From: Branchiostoma lanceolatum
Lineage: Eukaryota; Chordata; Leptocardii; Amphioxiformes; Branchiostomatidae
DNA: 64,000 nt
NCBI RefSeq assembly: GCF_035083965.1
Contig: NC_089724.1
Location: 6,922,501-6,986,500, forward strand
Direction of reading: 5' to 3'
Part shown: one piece after another, positions 13,201-23,700 of the stretch
Layout of the letters: each line of letters begins with the position of its first letter
Numbering within the stretch: the first letter of the stretch is position 1
Translations under genes and position numbers: made by a program
The notes under the pieces: model-generated
What the model was told of the DNA's origin: nothing
Databases searched by the model: none
What the model saw: only the letters and a program-made list of their open reading frames with translations

Positions 13201-16200
13201 CCTGGTAAACTGCTTCATGGCGTAGCACATTAGGTTTGCACTAAAGAGTACAGGATACATATCCGGACAGATTTATTTGATCCACTCACACTGGGAAGGA
13301 CCCCTACTCTTTTCGATAAGTGTGGTTGGTTGTTTTACGTGCTCGAAGTTTGGTTCTCCTCCAACACGTGACCTCCAGTTAACAGTCTATCCAGTGGACG
13401 TCCCTATCCGAAACTAAGCACTCATTTTCACATTCTACTTAGCACACCACCAAAGGGGCATGTCAGGGGATTCGAATCGAACCTAGGACCGCATGGGTTC
13501 TGGGCCAAACACACTGCCATTACGCCACCGCGATAGTTCAAACATGTTGTAAATCAGGTCTGTCCAGCGGACGTCCCTAACCGAAGCTAAGTACTCATTT
13601 TCACCTTTTAGCACACCACCGAAGGGGCGTGTCAGGGGATTTAAATCGAATCTAGGACCCCTGGGTTCTGGGCCAAACACACTGCCATTACGCCACCGCG
13701 ACGGTTTCAAACTGTTGTAAGTCATACTAAAACATCCTAGGGCGTGAATGATAGCATTTCAGCAGATGAGATGAAAAAAATAAATAAAGAGAGAGTCAAT
13801 CACCGCGAGACGTACGCACATAAGGGTTAGCTGGTTATACCAGAAATTTCTTTCGATCCGGAAAACTCAAATGTCTACATGCTGTTAGTAGATCTAGCAG
13901 AAATATGAGGGCTAAACAAACGAACGTTCGTTATCTTCTTATTTCATACAATCTGCGTGTCAGCTTGAATTAGATTAATTTTTACACTTCGTCCAATATT
14001 TCACTTGGATAGAATTATGTTATTGTATTACTTTGAATTAGATTTAGACTAAGAACATAAAAAATCCAACAATTGTTACACTGTAGTAACTACGTGAAAC
14101 ATAATCCTAAGACTACTTTGAGAGTAATTGTACGTCCCACATTTTGTACATGTACTTTGTCTTGCACAGAATAGACCCATATATGGACGATCGTGCCGCC
14201 CTGCCTGGTTGGCTCTACACAACAAGGTGATCAAAACTAGAATCACCCTTAATCGCAGAAGATACTATAGCTTTACCCTGGCCTTGTGAATGTAAACCGT
14301 AGGCAATTTCACTGGAATATTACAGCACAAACATCAATAACTACCAATCTGCAGTTGTCCCGGGATCTCCTTAATTATATGTTATGCCGTTCCACGGGCA
14401 ATTGCCCTCAGGCTAAGGATGGTCTTAATGGATCTGACCCAGCTACGCCCTTTGGTTTTCCAGTCTTCTACCGCGTAGCGAATACATGTGCGGTTCTTTA
14501 ATAACACACTTTATATGTTTGTTGACATCATTAATTGCTGATTTTGTGACTTCACCAAAGTATCTAATTTGTTGTTTCGGGGATGACATGTTTTATCGCC
14601 TCCAGAAAAAAAAAATCACACCTTATTCATGTTCCTTGGAAAAGATGGGGGTGGGGAGGGGGGCGTTGATCTGTATTTTGACCTTTTCATGTCATTTCAA
14701 TCATTCATGTTTTTTTCCCGTCCACAGATCAACTGTACATGTGTTCACATCCCATGATATTACCCTGTAAAGAAGGGTCACATGTCAACCCTTAGGCACA
14801 TTTCATCGTGCAAGTGTATTTATAGATTAGTCACAAACTACGTGCAATCTAGCTCATAATTTCCTGCAGCCATGCATATTTTACGATCAATTATACTTTA
14901 AATGATACTGTAAACGTCCTTCCTAAATGTAAAAAACACGGACTATCTGACTTAACAATTCTTTATTCTTTATTTTCTCTTATTCTTTACACAATATTCC
15001 AGTACAACGGCAAAATCTAGGCAGACTCATAATCGTATAGTGGTCGATTGGGTACTAATGAATATTGTGAGTGTTCATATTTAGTCTAATTGTCCGTGTT
15101 ACAACTGTGCAATTTGTATAGTTTGTAGAATTGGTCGAGGTATACGAATTATGTAATTTCCGCAATGTTGATTTAATAAATAAATGTTAAAATTAAGAAG
15201 ATCAAAGTCATAGCATGGGCACATATAGTTCGTCGTGTAACTTTCTGATGGTAATACCTTTTTAATTGTTACAATCTTGCTTACATGGAAACATCTCATT
15301 TCTAATTTTGGTTGAAAGATTTTGAGATAATTTATTAAAGTGACGTAGGTAGAACCATCGCTACCCGGAAACGGCTTCGTGAAACTCTTTACCTGGCACG
15401 AGAGGGGGAGGGGAGCGGTGTTCTGAGTCATGCTTTATTCACGGATGCCTGAACGAATAGATAGGCCTGCCCGCCTTAGCCCTGTGTAGAGTCAAATCCC
15501 TGAGCTGCCAAATACATGAGATATTAGAGGTGCAGTAGATGGCCTCTCACGTGCTAAGCAAGCTCAGAACTTTGGCTTGACACCGGGACCTCATATGTCA
15601 TATACATTTATCGTGAGATACGATAAATGTAATTGTACACAAATAGTTTGTTTAGCTTTTAGCGTCACTTAATCAAATTTTGGGCTCTCAGTATGAATTC
15701 AAAATATCAAGGTACAATGCTTTCTTACAACTCTAAGGTATACATGTAGACGGAACAAATTTTCAACAACCACTGTAGCCGTATTCAGAATAAATAATGA
15801 CCAAAACCACTTCCAAAAGTAAACTGGCGAGAGTTACAGACACGTGACCTTATTGACACGTGACTTTACGGATACGTGGCGTCAGCAATCGGCCATTTGA
15901 TCTGTGCATACCTTAGTGTTAGAAGAAATTTTAGCGTTGTACTATGATCACTACCAACACACTCAGATAGGTTCCATGATTAAATCTCAAGGTTATTTCT
16001 TTACCGAAAATCTACGTATATGCCTAATGTACTATGCAGATAAACGGAATGCATGTATAAATCTCGTTGCCTGAGTACCAGCTTCCGTAGTGACCGCTGG
16101 CTCAAAAAAATTCGCTTGCTAAGGGAATTTTTTTGAGCCAGCGGTCACTACGGAGGCTGGTACTCAGGCTATAAATCTCGTATAAAGCACACAGATTCAC

Positions 16201-17313
16201 TTGATCTCTCTGTAGAAAGGACCGCTGTTCCTTATATCCATGCTACAAGTAGCAAACTGTTAACATGTTCACCATTCTATAGAGCCCACTCCATAATTAA
16301 ATGACAAGAAATTAAGTGCTGAAAAATCACTTGTGTATTATCTTGAGATCCGTGGGTAACTTATGACAGCTTAAATCATTTCCCTTCCGGACGGAAGCAC
16401 GCAGTAGGACATGTTGCATGTTGCTAATACATTATTAATGCCCACGGAGCCACAAGTGACGTCACAGGTCTGTCTGCTGGCCTGCTAGGGTCAAATCCAC
16501 AGGTCAAATCTGTATTTAGACCTGGAGCTGGGCTTGAAATTGTGCAAATTATTATCGGATTGTTGAAAATCAATCAATCACATAAAGTGAACATGATTTG
16601 GGTTGAAATATCCCAAAACTCCGAATTGTTTTACTTTTCCTTTTAAGAATATTCCATGGTTGGAGGTCGCGTTTTTAGGCCACCTGTCTTGCAAACACTG
16701 CTTGATTATAAAGAGTATTCCGAGTGGACGCGGCAGGCTTCCTTGCTATTGTGGATGGAACATGCAGCTATTGATGGAAACATTTTGTCACTATAAAAGG
16801 CATCTAGTTGTGATGATTGGAACACAGGTTTTGGCAAGTATCAAGGAGGTTTATGGCTTTCCAGGTATGTACAGTGAGTTGAAGAAACCTGCTCTAGCCT
16901 GAACATATTGACATGTCGCTGAGTACCCTTGGTCCTAAATGTAACTTCTTTTAATTTGCACCCACAGCCACTTGGCCATTTCAAGAAAATTTCTGCCTGT
17001 GTGTGTGTATGTCTACAAGAGCACGTACACCCATAATCAAAGTTAACTGTGAAGCCCCTATCACATAGACTTGAGCGTATTTTCCGCTGATTACACCATC
17101 AAATTTGACGGGGGCCTACGAACATCGGCCGATCTTTAAAATTGCGCAATGATCGAGCGAACGAACACAGAGCAAATCACTGCCGAAAATGTCGCAGTGC
17201 GTGTGTGATAGGGCATAAGGCCATGTAAACATTGCCGTATTTGACTCACCTGTGCTCGTACAGATGCAGAACGCCGTCGGAATAATCAAAAGGGTTCTCC
17301 AAAACGACATCAT
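103..17313 (-). CDS. Secreted C-type lectin / Thr-rich mucin-like protein (partial, 3' end outside window)
   Basis: Gene model on the minus strand, entering from 17313 and leaving the window at its left edge. Exon 1 (17313-17250) encodes Met-Met-Ser-Phe-Trp and a short hydrophobic signal peptide, ending at a CACAG/GTGAGT donor in phase 1. Exon 2 (8436-8053) begins with the two matching bases and encodes one C-type lectin domain (about residues 23-149). It ends in phase 1, compatible with a CTGCAG/AA acceptor opening the large Thr-rich exon (7594-4851). Further Thr-rich exons follow at 2042-1818, 1238-1092, 927-781, 589-443 and 249-103, all phase 0. The product would be a secreted or surface lectin on a heavily O-glycosylated mucin stalk; no membrane anchor is visible inside the window. 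The phase agreement across exons is seen; the link of exon 1 (8.8 kb intron) and of the large exon is inferred, and transcript data could split it into two genes. Confidence 0.55.
1436..1562 (-). pseudogene. Degenerate copy of the 49-codon mucin exon
   Basis: Homologous to the neighbouring 147-nt exons over its 3' part and ends at ACTACG/GTACAG, but the normal opening (acceptor plus AGACAAACT) is missing and no AG in the right phase is found. Probably skipped. Confidence 0.45.
1818..2042 (-). CDS. Thr-rich mucin exon (75 codons, phase 0-0)
   Basis: Acceptor TTGCAG at 2043-2044 and donor ACA/GTAAGG after 1818 delimit 225 nt, exactly 75 codons. The exon opens with AGACAAACAACAGTGAGCAC, shared with its neighbours, and encodes Thr-rich repeats such as SPTTFTTDLTTTQKTTPNP. 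Longer than the 49-codon copies, apparently by internal repeat expansion. Confidence 0.6.
3224..3600 (-). CDS. Thr-rich mucin exon, possibly decaying
   Basis: Starts with the shared acceptor and AGACAAACAACATTAAGTAC opening of the mucin exon family (TAG acceptor after 3600) and stays Thr/Pro-rich for about 110 codons. The position homologous to the other donors has GC instead of GT (ACG/GCAAAG near 3224) and the frame is off by one there, so the exon may be skipped, use another donor, or be a pseudo-exon. Confidence 0.4.
3783..3955 (-). pseudogene. Degenerate mucin exon copy
   Basis: Keeps the ACG/GTAAAG-type donor end at 3783 and an AGACGAACAGTATTAG opening near 3955, but the Thr-rich frame is broken and a short internal segment (GGGCATTGC..TCTAA) is duplicated. 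Read as a decayed member of the exon array. Confidence 0.35.
3961..4850. other. Intron of the mucin gene, no exon seen
   Basis: No Thr-rich exon or good splice-bounded frame is visible. The stretch holds two copies of a short AGATGTTTTGAATGTTA direct repeat near 4105 and 4155, and C-rich sequence (ACCAGCCGACC repeats near 4700-4760). Confidence 0.4.
4851..7594 (-). CDS. Large Thr/Pro-rich mucin repeat exon
   Basis: Open for 914 codons on the minus strand (an in-frame ATG lies slightly upstream at 7673, but a CTGCAG/AA acceptor at 7594 fits the phase of the lectin exon better). The first ~110 residues are non-repetitive and charged; the rest is Thr-Pro repeat built on a 13-residue (39 bp) unit such as ITTIPTTKNPTTG, alternating with HKTTISTTPNPTT and the longer HKTTLPSTLETTVPTTKNP block. 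Thr exceeds a third of residues and there are almost no cysteines or aromatics, as expected for a mucin-type O-glycosylation stalk. The exon ends at ACG/GTAAGG (4851), the same donor context as the smaller downstream exons. Higher-order repeats suggest recent unequal exchange, so copy number is likely polymorphic and assembly-sensitive. The alternative is a separate gene starting at 7673 without a signal peptide. Confidence 0.75.
8053..8436 (-). CDS. C-type lectin domain exon
   Basis: Single exon of 384 nt with acceptor ACAACAG and donor G/GTGAGT. It encodes a complete C-type lectin-like domain: the opening CPGGYVFHSPNCYRV, a Cys in FEAQAACVRDGGTLA, the core IGINDLDAEGTWVYMDG, and the closing Cys pairs in KDCVSM, HHCNP and FVCQIG. 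The long-form N-terminal disulfide is present (Cys-Pro start plus NCYRV). Neither of the usual sugar-specificity motifs (EPN or QPD) is seen; the equivalent place reads WSPVPNTDSKDC, and the WND motif before the last cysteines is replaced by RWTPHHCNP. Calcium-dependent sugar binding is therefore doubtful and the domain may bind protein or another ligand. Family assignment is secure from the cysteine and GIND/EGTW pattern. Confidence 0.88.
11140..11950. repeat. Direct duplication, two ~240-bp copies 540 bp apart
   Basis: The block at about 11140-11373 recurs at 11679-11950 with scattered differences: shared landmarks include CTCGTTAATTATGCAAA, ACTTCGCCCAA, ATCTAATCATCTT and CCATCCAGGCGTTCT followed by CACTAACAGACACACA. 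No coding frame is shared. Could be LTR-like flanks of a small element or a tandem unit. Confidence 0.65.
13385..13731 (-). repeat. Two tandem tRNA-derived SINE copies
   Basis: Read on the minus strand each copy has a tRNA-like head: GGTGGCGTAATGGCAGTGTG resembles an A box and GGTCCTAGGTTCGATTCG a B box, followed by a shared tail containing GGTTAGGGACGTCCGCTGGA-type sequence. The two units (about 13556-13722 and 13390-13540) lie head to tail with the same spacing. Confidence 0.65.
16056..16181. mobile_element. Foldback (hairpin) MITE with 12-bp flanking duplication
   Basis: The element 16068-16169 is almost entirely inverted repeat: GCCTGAGTACCAGCTTCCGT and onward pairs over about 45 bp with the right arm ending GGCTGGTACTCAGGC, one mismatch, loop about 10 nt. 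TATAAATCTCGT flanks it on both sides (16056-16067 and 16170-16181), as expected of a target-site duplication. Confidence 0.75.
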
Positions 17314-17445
17314 ACCGGTTAACCGTTGCAACGGGTTGTATTTTCCTCCATTCGGAATGGCTTGTTGACTGCTAGTACTCCACAGGCCATGACTGTTTGC
17401 CCTATTCCATTATTACCACGCCTTTTTGAGACGGTCGTTTCCTTG

Positions 17446-17453
17446 TGACGTCA
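17446..17453. promoter_or_regulatory. CRE palindrome upstream of the lectin gene
   Basis: TGACGTCA, the full cAMP-response-element palindrome (CREB/ATF site), lies about 130 bp upstream of the proposed minus-strand start codon at 17313. A plausible promoter element; no TATA box was identified. Confidence 0.35.
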
Positions 17454-20400
17454 CCACAGACCGTCGACGAGCAAGTTTTGTGTGCCCTTGGGCGCGGATC
17501 GTGGTTTTAGATGTGTCTGATTACGTGGACTTAATCCTGCGATGTATGATGATGCACACATTTTGTTTTAAGGGCTTCTTTCTTCTTCGCTATTCACGTA
17601 AACTCTGGTGGTTGATTAGTGCAATTGCTATCTACGTCTACATGGAACGTTACATAGACTAGAAACATCGGTTGTTTTCAAATTATATATCAGATAGTCA
17701 GAGTGCCCCAAGGGCGGTGCGACCTTGTAGCCAGAACTGGGTGACCCCACTTATCTTGTGTAGCTGTTACTTTACAAACTAGACGCAATACGTCTAAGGT
17801 TCGTTCTCAATGAAGTATTGCAACATGGCGACCTTAGGTTCAAAAATAGATCAGCTCATTTTTTTCAGGAACAACTACTTCTTTTCTTTTACGCCTTGCT
17901 ATGCGCATCATGGGCTGGCGTAAGATCTGTTACCGAAATACTAATACCGTGGTGAATTGTTCGTAGCACATAATAAATGTTGTAGAAAGTAGACATACAT
18001 CATGCAAATAATGGCCCCATATATAGTTTATGAGAAAATACTACAATAACCTTCTTTGCTTAATAGATAAGACTTTAATACTTTGAACAACTTGTGTTAT
18101 TTGGGTGGAGAACAGGATCAACTGACATGAGGTCGAAGAACTATAGTTTTCCCATTAATTAACCACTACAGAATAAACTATGATATCAAATTAGTGATGC
18201 AATATGAAATTTTCCGGGACGGTATTCACGGCAGCCAGGGTGCTCTCCAAGCAGAGGTTGGTGGGGAAGATTGTGACCTTTTTATCATATACCCCGTTTT
18301 ACGGTCCACTCTGCCCATCAGAGCGGACACAACACGGGGCATATGATAAATAGATCACAATCTTCCCCACCAAACACTGATTGGAGAGTAAGCCAGGGAA
18401 GCTGTTTCCAGTTGAAAGTTCAAAGTTCGGTGTTTGTTGACATGATTTCAATCCCGGCTCTATAAAACACGGGGGTAAAAAGCCGGCATTTCTTCACAGA
18501 CGGCGGTATCTTCAAATGTGTGGCTATGAATATTCAGTGGATAGGAACTGTGGGAGGTAGAAATATTGGTTAGTGTATTTTAAAGCCTTGAATGTTTTTG
18601 TCTGTTTTTGCACAGGAATGCATAGCAGCCCGATTAGCCGGTCCCTCCCCATCTCCGACTTCGATCATGACAATCTACCTACTTCTTCTAGTTATGCTGG
18701 CCATGATATGTGGAAACGCAAGCAGATAAACAATCGGACACACTTAAAACACTTATATCTCATTGACAAATCAAGACATTCACACACGCACAGAGGCTAC
18801 CATGATGATAGCCATGTTTCCAGGTGCACTGATCTACTAATGTATCATATCAGAACAATGTCTTAGCAGGTTGACAGATACAGTATCCACCACATGCAAT
18901 TTCACCGCAATCTACATATAACGGAAAGCTATTTACTGATACATGTCTGAAGACAAACGTCTGATTCTCAATGGACGCCCTGTATGTAAATTATCTTTTT
19001 TTTCTTTTCCCTACTGGTAAACACTCTCAGATGTTCACTACAAGAAGTATGGACGTGGAGCCTTGCTCGTACTATTTGGATACTTTAATTTGCTCTGATG
19101 TTCCGACACATCCGTGTGTACAGTTCCTTTTTGCAAAATATTAGCATACGGACAGGATCGAAGTATCGTTGTGGGCACGGCTATGTTACATGCAGGATTT
19201 CGTGAAATAATGTTCACATTTCTATTTTTCTCCTCGTTATTTGTGGAAAATCAGTGTAGATGTTGAATTTGGCCTCTCTCTCGGACCTCCTGATGTCTTG
19301 GAGAATAAATACACAATGTCATGTGTCACTTTTTAATACGGTATACAGAAGCAGTGTGGATAATAGACCAGTTTGACGATCCCTCGTTTTATGATCAGTA
19401 TCTTCATCTACAATTTGACCACTTCTAAGTGACACATGCGTATCTGCCACCCCAAAAATCCGTGACTATCGCACGACAAAATATACAAAAACAGGAAGTG
19501 CCGCTGCAATAAGAAAACAAGCCACCACAGGGCCCATAATCGACCTTGATTTCCCAAGACCTATATAGCTACCCACCGACATGATATCAAAGCAATTCGT
19601 ACATAGCTGAAGTTGTCGCTGACCACAATACGGGGAAACACACACAGACAGACAGACAGACAGACACACCGAATACCTTCGCATCTCTATTCAATTAAAG
19701 ATACATCACATCCAACATACGGGTTGCATCATCCAGTTAGCTATGCACGGTTCGCACTTGTTGTGGAGATTTTATCTAAAATGAGTAATAATCTTTCTTT
19801 TCAAGCCCATTCGCTTAGTCTAGGATAATTTCCATGGTTACATATCAACATCTAAGTGTTAACACATCTCGCGGATGGATACGGGTGATTTCAGTGGTCG
19901 ATGTAATCTGCACTTCGGTGATGTCATCACTTTCTGTGTAATCCTACCAAGTATTAATCTGGGATGGGTCGTCATGACTGCAAAACAACCAAATGATAAA
20001 CACACAGCATAATGTCTACATCGCCGCAGGGATGAAGACCTGGTTTTTAATAGGGCACCACATAGCCTCTCACCGGGCTCCACAGACCGCTAGGTAGAAT
20101 AGAGCTTGGCCATAGACATGCCAGGGTGCTATTTCCACTCTTTCCAGTGACCTGTGGAGCCTGGTAGAGACTAGGCCCTATGTGATGCAGACAATTTTAC
20201 ATCCAAAGAAACAACAGTGCGAAAGGATGCTGAGAAAACGTGACTGCATTCCGTGGTCATACATTACATTTCTTATTTTCAGCAACATGCCCCCTAGTTC
20301 TGTTTTGAAAATGGGGGCAATAACGAAGCTGACAATACAATAGAAGAAGGAGTTAGAATCCCAATATTCTACAACTTTTTTTACATATTCCAATACGCAG

Positions 20401-20701
20401 ATTTGTATCCCAGGGAAGAGTTACATGTACTATCATAATTCCCCCAGGAAACATAATTCCGCCACCCTGAAAAGAAACATCCAAAAAGATCTCCAACCCA
20501 ACGTCCCTCAGTGTAATGCAGTCCTGTACTTAAAAAAAAAAAATGCACATAGTGGTGCTGCACTAGAAATCTCTCAAACCCGCTGTTTTTCAAAGTGGCG
20601 GATGTATGTAACCCGGCGGATTAATGTTAATGGAAGTTACATGTAGAACATGTTAACTGTTCCTTCCTATATCTAAACTAGCCGTTAGACCTGTCGGTGT
20701 T
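17454..20701. other. Intergenic stretch between the lectin and patatin genes
   Basis: Holds one hAT-like MITE (18241-18390) and a short CAGA microsatellite (about 19640-19669). A minus-strand 38-codon tail ending in a hydrophobic segment (near 19466-19597) and other short frames are not supported as genes. A partial copy of the CCTCTACCAGGCTC element lies near 20085-20175. Confidence 0.4.
18233..18398. mobile_element. hAT-like MITE, copy 1 (8-bp TSD)
   Basis: A 150-bp element (18241-18390) with terminal TGCTCTCCAA / TTGGAGAGTA, an internal hairpin (GGTGGGGAAGATTGTGA pairing with TCACAATCTTCCCCACC), and exact 8-bp direct repeats AGCCAGGG on both sides. The 8-bp duplication is typical of hAT transposons. 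Shares CTCTCCAAGCAGAG with the copy at 39318. Confidence 0.8.
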
Positions 20702-23700
20702 CTACACCACTGTCGTGTCCAGAGTCACAAACCACTTCCCAGTGAGATCACGTTTGGCTACGTTGAAGGTCAACGGACTTCCCGAAACCTCAACACTTTC
20801 ATCCAGGATGCAGAGGTGGACAGAGATGGCAAACGGTCTCCTCGGACAGTGGAAGGCCACGATGAAGTCCCCCTTGCGGCCGGGGTCGCACTGCACTTCA
20901 CATGGCATCTCGTGTTGGCCCAGTGTCGCCACTGCTCGGAGGTCACCGGCCTGAATGCTGTACCGCGCCTGCGCAACAATATTGTGAAATTGCATGTTAA
21001 AAATTGTAAGGGGGCATGCGGGATCAGGAGATTTTTGGAGGAAAGCATGCCCTTCAACGGTAGTAAATTCGTTATTATGCTTAAATGTCCCGATTGGAAG
21101 AAGGTGCCCCGACGGGATTTGTTTCCTTCACTTTCGTACGTGGCCCCTTGGGACACCCTGCGGCTACCGGGCTATTTTAGGGCCCGGTCGGGACCTCGAA
21201 TCGTTTTAGCTCGGACTTAAAATCAACCCAAGACCCGGTAACAAATAGACGCCTTGAGGTAACCGTGCGAACACTCGGAGTTACACACACCCCCCTCCCC
21301 TACCCGCTAGTCTACCGGGACAAATGTGTGTCTTCGGGGCCCGGTCGGGACTACACTCCCTACGGGCACCGGCGCAATTGGAACCTATTAAGTAAGCTTT
21401 ACTAAGACATTTTCATAATCCACCTACATGAACGGTTTCAAGCTAACGGGATGGACATATCGGAGAAAATCGGACTGAAAGGCGGTTGACCAACCTTTCG
21501 TTGGCATACTGATATGCGGCACTCTTGTCCAGACTGCCATGTCCGGACTTCTCCATCCGGGCACTGAAGGTAGAAGAACTTCGCCGACAGCATACAGGCG
21601 GTGTAGTTGATCTGATATAGTAATTCATTGATAAATTCATAACAAGATACTATCGAGTAGCCTCTACCAGGCCCCGTCCTATCGCTGGGAAAATCGTAGA
21701 AATCGGCCGAGGTAGTCTGCTATACAGGGTAGTCTGCTATACAGTGAAGCTCCATTATCGATGGTGGAGCTTCACAGTATAGTGGACTACCCTGTATAGC
21801 AGACTACCTCGGCCGATTTCTACTATTTTCCCAGCGATAGGACTGGGCCTGGTAGAGGATAACTATCGAGAACGATGACGTATTGGTCACACAATTATCC
21901 CCCATTGTAAGATCGATGACACTGTCACGTCAACAATAGAAAACATGCCTGGTGGTTTAACCTTCTCCCCGCTGCCTGACTTGTATTGACTTGTTTGCCA
22001 AATGGCTACTTCGCTGTGCTAAAGGTTAAACATACATGTATTACGAAAACAAAACTTGCCCAATCGCTTGGCCGCAATTTTGCCCAACTGTATGATCTCG
22101 CGATATTTCGCGTGAACGAGATTAGAATAAGTTTAATGGCCATCGGGTATTCACGATTTTCTAAAGCACGCTCTAATGCGTTCTACTCACAAGCATATCG
22201 ATCTAGAATTAAACGGTACAATCTTGTGTAGATGGCAGTTAGAGTCCTAGCTAGCATCCCACCTTCCCGCCTAGAATCAATCAACATACGACGAACAGGA
22301 AACCATACGAGCGTACAATGAAAAACGTACAACTAAAAGTCACCGCAGGCCCTACAAACAGTGCACATTGTTATGTGCGTAATGTGAAAAAAACACACCT
22401 GCTGTTGTGTTTCCAGTTCATCTAGCCACGAGGCTGCGAGCCTGGTAGAGGAAAAAAAAGAAGACTTATGAATATGCAGTTCGTAATATGTTAGTGACTA
22501 GTACCCGGTTACTTTCTCTATTTCCTGACCTCAGTTACGCATAATTCGTAACGCCTATTTAGGCCTACATTACCTTGGACGGCAAAATCATAACTCAAGC
22601 CGCATATTTATACAAACATGATGCACCTCATGTGAATTATGACACCAGTATCAACAATTTCTCGCCTGTCGTTACGTATGATGAACAATATGAAATACAA
22701 TACAACGTCAACTATTAGTAATAACTGTATGTATATATTTACGTATTTGGAATTATGAATACTTAAATTTTTCTGAAAAGACAATCAAACGTAGAGAAAG
22801 ACCTTGAAGCCACTGGAAGCTCCTGGTAGAGGGCAAAGAGCACAACACCGCGACAGGTGGAAAAAGACGGCCCGATGTGCGTCAATGGCACGGGAGGAAC
22901 TAAGATGCTAGGGTTAAGTCTTTCTCTGGACATACCTTTTGATCTTGTCAGTATCTTTGTAATCGAGCGGCAGTTCGGCGATGCCAACCCTTGCTGGAGC
23001 GTCCAGACGAACGAAACAGTCGTTGTCCTTCTCCAGCTCAACCCAGTGCTGCCTAGTTCTGACGACGAAGCCCAGCACCGCGGCCCCGATTTTGGCGATG
23101 CCGCCTGGCTTGCCGCCGTCACTGCTTGCCTTGTCGGGGTCACCGCCGCATCCCACCGAGAGCATCGTGTCGATCCGCCGGTCAGGCCAAACTTCTTTCG
23201 CCAGCTTCTTGGCCTCCCCGGCAGGGCAATTTGCGCCAATTCCTCCGTCACAGAAGTTCCTCTGCTCTCCTTTGTAGATGAGCTGAACCGGCGGAAAGTA
23301 TGTCGGCGCCGCTGTACTTGCCAATACCGCCTCGCGAGCCTTCAGAGAACAGTCGTGGCCAGAAATGGTGACGGTTTTCACCCTGTCTATATCGCAAGCA
23401 CAGCAAGCTACCACTGGCAGCACCAGCTTTGTTGGAGGGGTAAACTCAGTTTCCTCCTCTTCCATGACCATCAACTGTCGCCGCCCCATATGTTGAAACA
23501 TTTTACTTCCGTTGTCCATGACTACCGAAGACCGTCGCCGGCCCGCCGTTTGGAACAGTTTTTGGCCGCTTTCCATAACTACCGACGACCGTCGCTTCAT
23601 AGGTTCGAACTGTGTATGTCCATTTTCTTCTTTCAGCTCATGCAGCATGTCCACGCTCATTGATAGCCGTCTGGTCCCGGGGCGAAGGCCTCTTGGACGA

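Larger units (their letters stand above)
8437..17249. other. Long intron of the lectin gene (8.8 kb), repeat-rich
   Basis: I see no convincing exon. It contains a direct duplication of about 240 bp (11140-11373 and 11679-11950), two tandem tRNA-SINE copies (13385-13731) and a long hairpin element (16068-16169). A short inverted repeat of GTGAGATACGATAAATG type lies near 15610. Open frames here are short and lack splice support. Confidence 0.45.

Noticed and set aside
16603..16902. 99-codon plus-strand frame with a CCAG/GTATGT donor-like end
   Set aside because: No acceptor partner or recognisable domain, and it lies in the lectin-gene intron.
19466..19597. Minus-strand short ORF ending in a hydrophobic tail (tail-anchor-like)
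   Set aside because: The acceptor is weak, there is no phase-compatible upstream exon, and one hydrophobic stretch of ~20 codons can occur by chance.
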